Positions 1 to 8,729 of a stretch of DNA of 64,000 nucleotides are shown one piece after another. The DNA comes from Bacillus sp. A301a_S52 (lineage in GTDB: Bacteria; Bacillota; Bacilli; Bacillales; Salisediminibacteriaceae): positions 1,802,001 to 1,866,000 of the forward strand of contig JABXYP010000001.1 in assembly GCA_024701455.1 (NCBI GenBank), written 5' to 3'. Both the position numbers and the translations under genes were made by a program. The notes under the pieces are model-generated. The model did not search any database, was not told the DNA's origin, and saw only the letters and a program-made list of their open reading frames with translations. How positions within the stretch are numbered: position 1 is the stretch's first letter; each line of letters starts with the position of its first letter.

Positions 1-31
1 TAATCGACACAAGGGGGAGACTATCGAGTTT

Positions 32-850
32 ATGGACAAAACCGAGCAAGAAATGCTGCAATCTGTTGCTGATTACTTGACTAAGCATGAAACTGATTTA
101 ATCTATCAAATGATGGCAGAAGAAAACTTGCTTCAACATCAAAATAAAGAACAGCTTAGAATAGTTTTTACTCGTTTTATGTATCGCTTTAAACGTCGTT
201 TAATACAGCCTATGAAGCAACAAACAGGTGAAGAAGTTGTTGTGTTGTTAGTGGAAGAACTAGAAAAGAGTATCTACCCCACAGTCGTTATTGATGGCAT
301 CTACAGTATGGCAAAGATAATAAGATTGAGGTTACAAGTAGAGATAAAAGAAAATAGTCGTTTAACTACGTATGATTTGCTACATATTCATGAACGATTA
401 AATAATGAAATGAACTCTGTTGTGAAAGAAGTATTTGATGCCTATGTGTGTATTTCAAATTCAACACAAAACCGATATATAGCCAATCTTAATGAACTTT
501 CATCACCAATTATTAAAGTGACCGACAAAATTGCTGTTTGTCCATTGATGGGCGGAATTGATGAAAAACGTGGTCGACAACTTATCCGAAATACACTCGA
601 GCAGTGTAAACTTAAACGTTTGAATAAAGTGATAGTTGATATGTCAGGAGTCACTAAAATTGATGATCTTGTGGCAAGCTATATCAATTATATGGCGAAA
701 GCTTTAAGCCTAATTGGTGTTAATATTACCCTCACAGGCGTTCATTCAAACGTTGCTATCACGGCCATCGAGCAAAATGTTACATTTAAACAGGTTAAAA
801 TCTATCGTAATGTTCAACAGGCCCTTAATCACATGGGTATTTTTTCCTGA
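32..850 (+). CDS. RsbR-type STAS domain protein (stressosome-like)
   Basis: A 272-residue protein. Residues 1 to about 150 are helical and variable, like the non-haem globin sensor half of RsbR paralogues. Residues about 157-265 form a STAS domain, including VDMSGVTKIDD (202-212) and LTGVHSN. RsbR paralogues build stressosomes that sequester RsbT and control the general stress sigma factor. At the first phospho-threonine position of the usual VDT motif this protein has Asp212; the second position appears kept as Thr244. The start follows an AAGGGGGAG ribosome site 12 nt upstream. No rsbS or rsbT lies beside it, so it is probably an orphan paralogue; its signal is unknown. The family is clear, the role inferred. 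Confidence 0.8.
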   Translation: MDKTEQEMLQSVADYLTKHETDLIYQMMAEENLLQHQNKEQLRIVFTRFMYRFKRRLIQPMKQQTGEEVVVLLVEELEKSIYPTVVIDGIYSMAKIIRLRLQVEIKENSRLTTYDLLHIHERLNNEMNSVVKEVFDAYVCISNSTQNRYIANLNELSSPIIKVTDKIAVCPLMGGIDEKRGRQLIRNTLEQCKLKRLNKVIVDMSGVTKIDDLVASYINYMAKALSLIGVNITLTGVHSNVAITAIEQNVTFKQVKIYRNVQQALNHMGIFS

Positions 851-892
851 ATCAACTAACGTTCATAAATGTTTAAAAGGACAATGTATTCT

Positions 893-1050
893 TTTATCAC
901 ACATAAGCGTCCGTAAACCTCCGGACTCAAAATAGAAGGGGAGTTAACTGTATTTAGTCGGAAGCTAACGGACGCTAATGTCCTGATTGACTCAACTACC
1001 AATCAGTGGAGGAGAAAAAAACCCCCACTGATTGAAGGTTCGTTTTATAA
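893..1050. repeat. dispersed repeat, copy A, with two hairpins
   Basis: This fills most of the 365-nt gap between the STAS gene and cobA. Its ends match a shorter copy at about 42331-42415: both open with TTTATCACA, ATAAG and GTCCGTAAA, share GACGCTAATGTCCTGATTG, and close with GAAGGTT and GTTTTATA. Copy A has a 9-bp perfect inverted repeat, AGCGTCCGT (906-914) against ACGGACGCT (968-976). A second hairpin pairs CAATCAGTGG (1000-1009) with CCACTGATTG (1025-1034). No ORF or transposase is present, so it looks like a small non-autonomous or structural repeat. Confidence 0.7.
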
Positions 1051-1144
1051 GAGAGAATTAAGAGTAATTGTATACATAACTGTAGAGAACGAGAGGAGAG
1101 AACACTTTAGCATAGTGTGAATAAGAGATGTTCCCTGCTTACTT

Positions 1145-1184
1145 AAAACAGGCTCTTTCCATAATGGTAAAGGAGCCTGTTTTT
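1145..1184 (-). terminator. bidirectional rho-independent terminator
   Basis: AAAACAGGCTC pairs with GAGCCTGTTTTT around a short loop. T runs occur on both strands. On the minus strand it closes the sulfate operon 32 nt beyond cobA; on the plus strand it could stop transcription from the STAS gene or the repeat. Confidence 0.75.
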
Positions 1185-1215
1185 GTACTTCGAATGCAGA
1201 GGATAATCAGTTGTT

Positions 1216-2010
1216 CTAGTAGCTCATTACTTCAGTTAACTCAGAAGAAGTAAGTTTATTCTCAAACCAAGAAAGCTGCTCACGTACTTTTACGACGTTG
1301 CCTACTACGATTATGGCTGGGGCTTGAATACGACGACTTTTCACAATGTCAGGCATGGCAGACAAAGTAGTTGTTACAGTTTCTTGATTGTCACATGTAC
1401 CCCAGCGAATGATAGCTACTGGTGTATCCGGTGAGCGGCCATGTAAAATGAGTTTCTGTTGGATATGGTCGATTTGTTTAATTCCCATATAAAATACCAA
1501 TGTGTCAATCCCTTTGGCAAGGCTACTCCAATTAATATCATCCGTTTCACAATTTTTCCGTCTATGTGCTGTTATAACGGCGAATGAGGAGCTGAACTCT
1601 CGATGAGTAAGAGGGATTCCAGCGTAAATTGGTGCAGCGATACCAGAAGTTATGCCAGGTACAATTTCAAACTTTAAGTGATGTTTTTGGCAAAAGGCAG
1701 CTTCTTCTCCAACCCTGCCAAAAATAGCAGGATCTCCACCTTTCAATCTCACGACTGTCTGTCCTTTCAAACCGTGAAAGACGATTAAATCATTGATGGC
1801 TTCTTGACTAATAGATGGCACATCAGGTGTTTTGCCGCAGTAAACTAAATCAACGTCTTTCTTTGCGTGTGACAGGAGTTGAGGGTTGACAAGCCTGTCG
1901 TAAATAATGACATCTGCTTGTTGGAGTAATTCTGCTCCTCGAACAGTAATTAATTTCGGGTCACCTGGACCGGCTCCGACAAAATAGATGACTCCTTTTT
2001 TTTGTCCCAT
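1216..2010 (-). CDS. cobA: uroporphyrinogen-III C-methyltransferase
   Basis: Adds two SAM-derived methyl groups to uroporphyrinogen III to give precorrin-2, the first step to siroheme, the cofactor of the sulfite reductase encoded upstream in the same operon. The 264 residues match a single-domain SUMT. The N-terminal FVGAGPGDPKLIT loop, the VVRLKGGDPAIFGR segment and the EIVPGITS stretch are diagnostic of the tetrapyrrole methylase fold. An ATG start follows GAGAGGGG. It is last in a minus-strand sulfate assimilation operon. The dehydrogenase and ferrochelatase partners found beside it in B. subtilis (ylnE, ylnF) are not in the window. Confidence 0.93.
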   Translation of the reverse strand: MGQKKGVIYFVGAGPGDPKLITVRGAELLQQADVIIYDRLVNPQLLSHAKKDVDLVYCGKTPDVPSISQEAINDLIVFHGLKGQTVVRLKGGDPAIFGRVGEEAAFCQKHHLKFEIVPGITSGIAAPIYAGIPLTHREFSSSFAVITAHRRKNCETDDINWSSLAKGIDTLVFYMGIKQIDHIQQKLILHGRSPDTPVAIIRWGTCDNQETVTTTLSAMPDIVKSRRIQAPAIIVVGNVVKVREQLSWFENKLTSSELTEVMSY

Positions 2011-2034
2011 ACGTTCTACCCCTCTCCGCTATTC

Positions 2035-2238
2035 TTAAGAATTAATGACAAAACCAGCTTTTTTTCTGATAGTCCGTGTATCTATTAATGAGAGTTCTTC
2101 TATAATAGGTAACTTCAGATAAGCTTTTTCCAACTCTAGTTCTGCTGCCTCAAAGGCACTCAGTTCGTCTGAGGCAACGACAATGATGGAAACATTTTCA
2201 CTAGAATTAATAAGAGCTTCAAATCGATATAATTTCAA
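2035..2238 (-). CDS. small DUF3906-like protein
   Basis: A 67-residue soluble protein with a compact alpha/beta look: YRFEALI, then SIIVVASDELSAFEAAELELEK, and a basic C-terminal RKKAGFVI. I associate this pattern with the DUF3906 family of Bacillus, which often sits beside the sulfite or nitrite reductase gene; that assignment is from memory and unproven. The start appears to be TTG with an AAAGGAGG site about 11 nt upstream. It lies between sulfite reductase and cobA in the same direction, so a role linked to sulfite reduction or siroheme supply is possible. No catalytic motif is visible. Confidence 0.75.
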   Translation of the reverse strand: MKLYRFEALINSSENVSIIVVASDELSAFEAAELELEKAYLKLPIIEELSLIDTRTIRKKAGFVINS

Positions 2239-2290
2239 AAGTAGTCACGCCTCCTTTAGCTTATTGGTGTAGAAAAATGCATCTTAGGCT

Positions 2291-3907
2291 TTAAGAAGCT
2301 TGACTTTGTAATATGTCGGTGAGGATTGCTTGTAAATGGTCTGTCCCTTTCCGTTCATAATAGTCATGGAAGTTTTCCCCTTGATTTTTTTCCTCTTTAA
2401 AGGCTTCAATGAATTTTAATAGGACTTCATTTAAGTCATTTGCTTCAATTTTCCCTTTTAACTTTTTATTAAATTCAGGTACATCATTTAATGTCCCTCC
2501 GACGTATAATTCAAAGGCTTCAACTAACTTTTTATCTTTATTTTTCATTTTGATTCCTTGAAGTCCAATATCAGCTATTTGCCGCTGACCACAGGCATTT
2601 GGACAACCGACCATATGAATACGCACTGGAACATCAATGGTAATGTTTTCGTCTAAATATTCCGCAATTTGTCTCATACGTTCTTTTGTTTCAACTAATG
2701 CTAAATTGCAATATTCAATTCCTGTACAAGAGACAGAGTAACCGATAAAGGCTTTTGGTTCGATGTTAAGTCGCTGTAAAATTCTTTCTTTGAGAAAAGA
2801 GTCAACATCCTCGTCTTTAATATAGGGAATGACAATATTTTGTGAATTACAGGTTCTAATTTCGCCATTTCCATATTTTTTTGAGAGATTGGCTAATTCA
2901 ATTAATTCGCTTGAATGAAGTCGGCCAACAGGAATATTTAGCCCCACATACTGATAGCCTTTTTGCTTTTGAGGATGGACACCATAAAAATAGCCGGCAT
3001 TCCAAGTATCAAATTTATTTTCACCTTTTGAAGGTAAGTCGATAAATTCGAGAAGCTTTTCTTTAAATTTATCTGGTCCCCAGTCAGCCATAAGGAATTT
3101 TAACCGCGCACGGTGTCGTTTATCACGATAACCATTATCTCTAAATATAATTGTGATTGCTTCAGTGACTTCCTTTACTTGTTCAGGTTTAACGAAAACA
3201 TCCAATTCTTGAGCTAAATAAGGTTTAGCAGCGAGTCCCCCTCCTACATAAACATGAAATCCGTTAACGACCTCACCATCAACTTCTTTCGTAGCGGGAG
3301 TAAAAGATAAACAGTTAATCTCAGCATTTTGTGCGTTGTTTACATTAGCTGAAATAGAGAGTTTATATTTACGGGGCAAGTTCGAATAATTTTCGTTACG
3401 CTGAAAAAACCAATAAACGTCATCTACGATTGATTTCGTCTCAATTAGTTCATTTGGATCAATACCTGTAAGGGGGTTCCCGACGATTGTTCTTAAAATA
3501 TCTCCACAGGCCCCCACAGAGGAAAGCCCGACTTTTTCTAAGCGTTTAAAAATATCCGGGATGTTTTCAATTTCGAGCCAGTGAAATTGTATCGCTTGAC
3601 GTGTTGTAATATCTACAACATCCCGTCCGTAGTCTTTGGATATGTTGGCTAACGTTAATGCCTGATCATAATTTAAAATACCGGAGGGGACGTTAACTCT
3701 CATCATAAAGTAGCCGTCTTCCTTCGGCTTCTGTAAGTATAGGCCTGCCCATTTAAAAAGTGACCAATGCTCTTTAGGAATGGACTCAAAACCTTCTTTT
3801 GCGTATGTTGGAATATCATTTAATATATCTAGGCCATCTTTTTCGAGTTTTAATGTTTCTTCTTTTGTTAGTTTTTCATTATTAGCCCAAACTTTTTTAT
3901 AAGTCAT
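2291..3907 (-). CDS. ferredoxin-type assimilatory sulfite (nitrite/sulfite) reductase
   Basis: Reduces sulfite to sulfide with six electrons using siroheme and a [4Fe-4S] cluster. The ATG start at 3907 is preferred to an upstream TTG because GGAAGGAG sits directly before it; this gives 538 residues, the usual size of one-subunit nitrite/sulfite reductases. The cluster and siroheme ligands are visible as C394-x5-C400 and C435-x3-C439. Both ferredoxin-like halves are present. There is no flavoprotein partner (cysJ) nearby, so electrons probably come from ferredoxin. Sulfite rather than nitrite is inferred from the operon, which contains sat, cysC, cysH and cysP. Confidence 0.9.
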   Translation of the reverse strand: MTYKKVWANNEKLTKEETLKLEKDGLDILNDIPTYAKEGFESIPKEHWSLFKWAGLYLQKPKEDGYFMMRVNVPSGILNYDQALTLANISKDYGRDVVDITTRQAIQFHWLEIENIPDIFKRLEKVGLSSVGACGDILRTIVGNPLTGIDPNELIETKSIVDDVYWFFQRNENYSNLPRKYKLSISANVNNAQNAEINCLSFTPATKEVDGEVVNGFHVYVGGGLAAKPYLAQELDVFVKPEQVKEVTEAITIIFRDNGYRDKRHRARLKFLMADWGPDKFKEKLLEFIDLPSKGENKFDTWNAGYFYGVHPQKQKGYQYVGLNIPVGRLHSSELIELANLSKKYGNGEIRTCNSQNIVIPYIKDEDVDSFLKERILQRLNIEPKAFIGYSVSCTGIEYCNLALVETKERMRQIAEYLDENITIDVPVRIHMVGCPNACGQRQIADIGLQGIKMKNKDKKLVEAFELYVGGTLNDVPEFNKKLKGKIEANDLNEVLLKFIEAFKEEKNQGENFHDYYERKGTDHLQAILTDILQSQAS

Positions 3908-3957
3908 TATGATATCTCCTTCCAAATGTTTTAGAGAGTAGCCTTTAATTCTTTCTA

Positions 3958-4563
3958 TTAAAGCAGCTTGCGATTGTTTAAATAATTGAAGATCTTATCC
4001 ACTGCTTCTGTGATAGATAATTCGTCTGTAGAGACGATGAGTTCAGGGTTTTCAGGTACTTCATAAGGTGCACTTATACCTGTGAATTCAGGAATTTTGC
4101 CTTCTCTAGCTTTTTCATATAAACCTTTCGGGTCACGTTTCTCACATTCTTCTAAAGCACATTTAACGTAAATTTCAATGAATTCACCCTGTGATAATAG
4201 CTCTCTAGCCAATTGTCTATCCGATTGATAAGGAGAGACGAAAGCGGTTAGAACGACGGTACCACTGTCTACAAACAGATTAGCCACTTCTCCAATACGA
4301 CGAATATTCTCCTGTCGATCATCGGGGCTAAAGCCAAGATCTTTGTTTAATCCGTGTCGAATGTTGTCTCCGTCAAGAACATAGCTTTTAATATTAGATT
4401 CATAGAGGCGTTGATCAAGCCTGTTAGCGAGTGTTGATTTCCCGGAACCTGATAAGCCGGTGAACCAAAGTGTAAAACTTTTATGGCCTGTTAGGCGTTG
4501 ACGTTGTTCCTTAGTTATCGTTGTATCATGCCAATGAACATTGTTGGGTACAGATTGTGTCAT
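3958..4563 (-). CDS. cysC: adenylylsulfate kinase
   Basis: Phosphorylates APS with ATP to PAPS. The 201 residues carry a Walker A loop GLSGSGKST at 36-44, followed by [16 protein letters not shown] and the FVSPYQSDR segment typical of APS kinases. Its ATG overlaps the sat stop codon by 4 nt (ATGA), so the two genes are translationally coupled. Free-standing kinase and sulfurylase, rather than a fused protein, are normal in Bacillus. Confidence 0.96.
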   Translation of the reverse strand: MTQSVPNNVHWHDTTITKEQRQRLTGHKSFTLWFTGLSGSGKSTLANRLDQRLYESNIKSYVLDGDNIRHGLNKDLGFSPDDRQENIRRIGEVANLFVDSGTVVLTAFVSPYQSDRQLARELLSQGEFIEIYVKCALEECEKRDPKGLYEKAREGKIPEFTGISAPYEVPENPELIVSTDELSITEAVDKIFNYLNNRKLL

Positions 4564-5699
4564 ACGTTTACGTTCATCCCTTCAATTAATACTTTGACCA
4601 CTTCAGGGCGGCTGAATTCTGGTGGGGGTGTGTCACCATTTCGTAGGAGCTCTCTCACCTTTGTCCCTGAAAGAATCACTCTGTCATCCTTGTCGTGAGG
4701 ACATGTTTTAGTTGAGGCCATATTCTCACATTTATTGCAGTAAAAGCTATGCTCAAAAAAGAGGGGAGTGATTCCTAATTCTTCTTCAGTAAATTGTTTG
4801 AAAATATCTTGTGCCTCATATGTTCCATAGTAATCGCCTACTCCTGCATGGTCTCTTCCAACGATAAAGTGCGTACAACCGAAGTTTTTCCTTACTAACG
4901 CATGAAAAATAGCTTCTCGAGGCCCAGCATAACGCATTGCAGCGGGAAAAACAGCTAATGAAACACGTTCCTTCGGATAGTAATGGTCTAATAGCACATG
5001 GTAACTTTTCATTCTAACGTCGGCAGGTATGTCATCAGATTTAGTTTCACCTACTAATGGATTTAAGAAGAGACCATCAACGATCTCTAACGCTGATTTT
5101 TGAATATATTCATGGGCACGGTGAACTGGATTTCTTGTTTGAAAGCCTACAACGGTTTTCCAATTTTTCTCTTTGAACAGTTGACGTGTTTCAGATGGAG
5201 CTAAATAATATGAAGAAAATTGTAATTTCTTCGGCTTTCTGATTAAGGTTACATCCCCAGCTAAATACGTATTTCCTCGTTCGTATAAACGTTTAACTCC
5301 CGGATGAGCGATATCACTTGTTTTATAAACAGACAGGGCTTCTCTCGTTTGGTCTGGGGTAAATACTTCTTTAAGCGAAAGAATGCCATAGGTGATCCCG
5401 TCGTAATTTAATTTCACTAATTGATTTAGTGTGAGTTCTGAGGCAACTTTTTCTGAAACCGGAAGAGTAATAGGTAAGCTCCAGACGGTTCCATCAGCTA
5501 AACGCATGTTATTGACCACGTGCTCGTAGTCAGTCTGGCCGAGAAAACCTGTTAATGGACTATATGCCCCATTCGCTATTAATTCTAAATCTGATAAACT
5601 CGTTAAATCTAGTGCTACTTCCTGTGCGATGTCTTGTGTCGTAATGGTTTCATCTACTAAGTTGATTAATGTTCCTCCATGAGGGATGCTTACCGTCAT
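4560..5699 (-). CDS. sat: sulfate adenylyltransferase (ATP sulfurylase)
   Basis: Makes APS and pyrophosphate from ATP and sulfate. The 379 residues show the [10 protein letters not shown] nucleotide-binding motif (187-196) and GRDHAG (281-286). Cys321, Cys324, Cys333 and His335 form a probable zinc site, as in the dissimilatory-like homohexameric bacterial Sat. The ATG start follows AAGGAGTG. It is separated from cysH by 6 nt and overlaps cysC by 4 nt in the sulfate operon. Confidence 0.96.
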   Translation of the reverse strand: MTVSIPHGGTLINLVDETITTQDIAQEVALDLTSLSDLELIANGAYSPLTGFLGQTDYEHVVNNMRLADGTVWSLPITLPVSEKVASELTLNQLVKLNYDGITYGILSLKEVFTPDQTREALSVYKTSDIAHPGVKRLYERGNTYLAGDVTLIRKPKKLQFSSYYLAPSETRQLFKEKNWKTVVGFQTRNPVHRAHEYIQKSALEIVDGLFLNPLVGETKSDDIPADVRMKSYHVLLDHYYPKERVSLAVFPAAMRYAGPREAIFHALVRKNFGCTHFIVGRDHAGVGDYYGTYEAQDIFKQFTEEELGITPLFFEHSFYCNKCENMASTKTCPHDKDDRVILSGTKVRELLRNGDTPPPEFSRPEVVKVLIEGMNVNV

Positions 5700-5705
5700 C
5701 TTAAG

Positions 5706-6446
5706 TCACTCCTTAGAAATAGGTGTATTAATGTGTAAACCACATTCGGTTTTTTGCAATCCTGTCCATCTGCCAGCTCGTAAATCATCACCTTCTTTCA
5801 CAGGCTTTGTACATGGTTCACAGCCGATACTCGGATAGTCTTGATCGTGGAGCGGGTTATAAGGTAAGTTGTGATCTTTAATATACTGCCAAACATCTTC
5901 CCAACTCCAATGGATCAGAGGACATATTTTAATCATTTGAAATTTATCATCTTTATTAACAAACTCAGTTTTTGCTCTCGTTGGTGATTGGGCTCTTCTT
6001 AAACCGGAAAGCCAAGCAGTGTACCCTTCAAGTGCTTGCTTCAACGGTTTGTTTTTTCTTATATAACAGCACAAGTCCGGGTTCGTTTCCCAAAGTCTCT
6101 CTCCATGCTTGGCTGCCTGTTCTGCCAACGTGAGCTCAGGCTGGATCATCTTTAGTTGGATAGATGGATAACGAGCCTGCATGTCTTCAATTAATTCATA
6201 CGTTTCTTTAAAGTGGACGTGAGTATCGAGGAAAATGATTGTCGCATCTCGTTTGGCGCGCGAAATTAAATCGACAAGAACGATTCCTTCGGCGCCGAAG
6301 CTACAGGCATACACGAGTTGGTGAGAAAAAGTGTCATATGCCCAACGAATAATATCAAGGGCATTTCCTTCAGCTAAGTGTTCATTAAAGCTGTTATAAT
6401 CTTGCTGGGATAGTGTGTGGTAGGAAAATCTCTCTTTTTCATTCAT
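5706..6446 (-). CDS. cysH: APS/PAPS reductase
   Basis: Reduces activated sulfate to sulfite using thioredoxin. The ATG at 6446 is chosen because AGGAGG lies 7 nt upstream; a longer reading to 6494 would run into cysP. The resulting 246 residues have Cys126-Cys127 and Cys209-x2-Cys212, the CC...CxxC pattern that holds a [4Fe-4S] cluster in APS reductases, and the catalytic Cys235 in TECGLH. B. subtilis CysH of this type can use both APS and PAPS; presence of cysC suggests PAPS is made here. Confidence 0.95.
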   Translation of the reverse strand: MNEKERFSYHTLSQQDYNSFNEHLAEGNALDIIRWAYDTFSHQLVYACSFGAEGIVLVDLISRAKRDATIIFLDTHVHFKETYELIEDMQARYPSIQLKMIQPELTLAEQAAKHGERLWETNPDLCCYIRKNKPLKQALEGYTAWLSGLRRAQSPTRAKTEFVNKDDKFQMIKICPLIHWSWEDVWQYIKDHNLPYNPLHDQDYPSIGCEPCTKPVKEGDDLRAGRWTGLQKTECGLHINTPISKE

Positions 6447-6468
6447 TGTTTGACCTCCTGACGTGAAA

Positions 6469-7545
6469 TTAATGATCGAGTGTTCCTTTTTCAATCTTCA
6501 CAGATCGGTATAAACTGATAGTTCCAATCGTTGAAATGATCATGAATACCATCACTGCTACGATATAGGGGTTATGCAGTAAAAATAAATGAATTAACGT
6601 GTAAGACATGACGAGGGACAACACTGGCGAAACGAGCCAAACTTTAATAATCTTCTTTATCACATCCTTCTGCCATAATTGAAATCCATTTTCGGCACAG
6701 CCTACACCTACGATTCCGGCAGTAGTCGCTTGAGTTAAGGGAACTGGGATACCAAAAATAGATGCAATTATGACAAGTCCACCGCCAGTCCCTGAGACAG
6801 CTGTTCCTTGAAGAAGACTAAAAGACGTGATTTTTTTACCGTTTGTTTCTAGAACTTTTCCTCCGAGAAAGCACGCACCTAGACAAACGAAGAGAGCCCC
6901 CATGATAATCCCTGATGTGCCATCGATAAGTTGTGCCCCAACAAGAGGCCCGATGGCATTGGCCACATTATTCATCCCAGCTGCAAACGCTTCTGTGAAG
7001 CCCGTTATAATCAGGAGGAGAGACAACCATTTTTTCCACTTTCCTTCACCTTTGAGTTGAGGAAACCTATGCTCGCTAAATTGAATGAGTTTTCCGAAAA
7101 TAAAACATGCTATAAAGGCAACGACTGGAACGATGACCCAAAAAGAGATGATATATAGAACGTTATTTACGAATAATACTTGAAAAGCCATTCCTACTCC
7201 TACAACAGCTCCGATTGTCACTTCACTTGTTGAAAGAGGGATTCCGATCACATTGGCTAAAAAAAGGGTTAGTGTAGCTGATAAAAGGATTACAATGGCC
7301 ACTTCTACGCTAAATATATGAGTAGGGATGATGCCTTCACCTACAGTTTTGACTACCTGTCCGCCGCCAAGAGTTGCTCCGAGAAAAGCACCGATACCTG
7401 CGATTACAAGAGCTACTTGCTTACGTTTAATCGCCTGACTGCCATAGGCGGGTCCCATCGTTGCAGCAGCCCCGCTTGCTCCAATATTCATAGCGAAAAA
7501 CATGGCAAGAATAAATGCTAAATAAGTTAAGATCATCTTAGTCAC
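6469..7545 (-). CDS. cysP: sulfate permease of the PiT (inorganic phosphate transporter) family
   Basis: A 358-residue integral membrane protein with about ten hydrophobic segments and the two repeated PiT signatures. The first is GASGAAATMGPAYG near the N-terminus and the second is GMNNVANAIGPLVGA near residues 190-205. Typical phosphate carriers have GANDVAN; here both copies lack the Asp, which fits sulfate rather than phosphate as substrate. B. subtilis CysP, the characterised sulfate permease, is the closest functional model. First gene of the sulfate operon, 22 nt before cysH. Confidence 0.88.
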   Translation of the reverse strand: MTKMILTYLAFILAMFFAMNIGASGAAATMGPAYGSQAIKRKQVALVIAGIGAFLGATLGGGQVVKTVGEGIIPTHIFSVEVAIVILLSATLTLFLANVIGIPLSTSEVTIGAVVGVGMAFQVLFVNNVLYIISFWVIVPVVAFIACFIFGKLIQFSEHRFPQLKGEGKWKKWLSLLLIITGFTEAFAAGMNNVANAIGPLVGAQLIDGTSGIIMGALFVCLGACFLGGKVLETNGKKITSFSLLQGTAVSGTGGGLVIIASIFGIPVPLTQATTAGIVGVGCAENGFQLWQKDVIKKIIKVWLVSPVLSLVMSYTLIHLFLLHNPYIVAVMVFMIISTIGTISLYRSVKIEKGTLDH

Positions 7546-7904
7546 TCCCGGCCCTTTACGGATTTAGTCAAAGCTTTAATCGACAATATTCCTCAAAAAT
7601 AGACTAATTCAATTATTCTTATAATACAAAGTAGTTTAATCGGAATTAATGATTTAAAAAAGAAGATTTGCAGTTTGTTATTAAAGTTAGTTGGATTATA
7701 ACGAACATTAGAAGAAGCGTCAATATAAAAAATGGAATTAGTCTGAATTATTTGGAAAACGGGGAATAGTTGCAGGGAAAAGAACTAGATAGGTTATGTA
7801 GGGAGGAGGATTTTATTTTCATTAAAGAAGAATGAAGTCTAAGAGGGAGGCGCCCTATAAATAGCTCATTCGGAGCGCCTTCCATTTAGGTGGTTGTATT
7901 GTTC
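7546..7904. other. intergenic region upstream of the sulfate operon
   Basis: This holds the presumed promoter and leader of the cysP operon on the minus strand plus one hairpin (listed separately). I looked for an S-box/SAM riboswitch and a T-box and saw neither; no ORF here has a good ribosome site. The part next to cysP is very AT-rich. Confidence 0.5.
7845..7883 (-). terminator. candidate terminator after the aldo/keto reductase gene
   Basis: GGGAGGCGC (7845-7853) pairs with GCGCCTTCC (7875-7883) with one G-T pair. The gene above ends at 7905 on the minus strand. The T-rich tail is weak, so this is a likely but not strong terminator. Confidence 0.5.
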
Positions 7905-8729
7905 TTATCTTTTGTTCATTTCTGAAGGCTTTGCTCCTTTTCGAAGACCTCGGTCTAAATTATTTATTAATTCAATTTCATCATCTGTTAACTCGAAATC
8001 GAACACATTAAAATTCTCTTCTATACGAGATGGCGTAACTGATTTAGGAATGACGATAGAGTCATTTTGTAGATGCCATCGTATAATAACTTGAGCGCCT
8101 GTTTTGTGATGATCTCGCGCAATGCCTTGAACGACTGGATGATTTAGAACTTCTCCTCCTTGCATGAGTGGACTCCATGCTTCGATGTAAATATTATGCT
8201 TCTTGCAAAATGTTTTTAATTCATTTTGGGCTAGAAATGGATGACACTCCACTTGGTTCACAGCTGGAAGGATGTTGCATTCATCAAATAGCCTTTGCAA
8301 ATGGTCATGATCAAAATTGCATACACCTATAGCTTTAACTCGGTCTTCATGATAAAGCTTTTCAAGAGCTTTGTAAGTATCGACGTACTGATCAAATTGT
8401 GGTGTTGGCCAATGAATAAGATAAAGGTCGATGTAGTCAAGATTTAATCGTTCAAGACTAGCATCAAATGCTTTTAAAGTCGTTTCATAACCTTGATCAG
8501 CGTTCCATACTTTGGTCGTAATAAACAGGTCTTCTCGGGGAATAAGACTATCCTTAATGCCTTGCCCGACACCTATTTCGTTCTTGTAAATCATGGCTGT
8601 GTCAATGGAGCGGTAGCCAGTTTCAATCGCTTTCAAAACCACAGATGCTGCTTCATCATTATTAACTTGCCAAACACCGAAGCCTAATTGCGGCATAGAC
8701 AATCCATTATTTAACGTTACATTCCTCAT
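7905..8729 (-). CDS. aldo/keto reductase
   Basis: An NADPH-dependent oxidoreductase of 274 residues, of the same type as B. subtilis YtbE and YvgN. The catalytic tetrad is visible as Asp43, Tyr48, Lys73 and His106, and the C-terminal IPKSVTPSRIEEN segment is the NADPH-binding signature. The start follows AAGGAGTGG. Substrate cannot be told from sequence; relatives reduce methylglyoxal and other aldehydes. Single gene, downstream of and convergent in direction with nothing obvious. Confidence 0.93.
   Translation of the reverse strand: MRNVTLNNGLSMPQLGFGVWQVNNDEAASVVLKAIETGYRSIDTAMIYKNEIGVGQGIKDSLIPREDLFITTKVWNADQGYETTLKAFDASLERLNLDYIDLYLIHWPTPQFDQYVDTYKALEKLYHEDRVKAIGVCNFDHDHLQRLFDECNILPAVNQVECHPFLAQNELKTFCKKHNIYIEAWSPLMQGGEVLNHPVVQGIARDHHKTGAQVIIRWHLQNDSIVIPKSVTPSRIEENFNVFDFELTDDEIELINNLDRGLRKGAKPSEMNKR

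Noticed and set aside
7546..7904. Search for a SAM riboswitch or T-box before the sulfate operon
   Set aside because: None of the conserved S-box or T-box sequence blocks was found on the minus strand.
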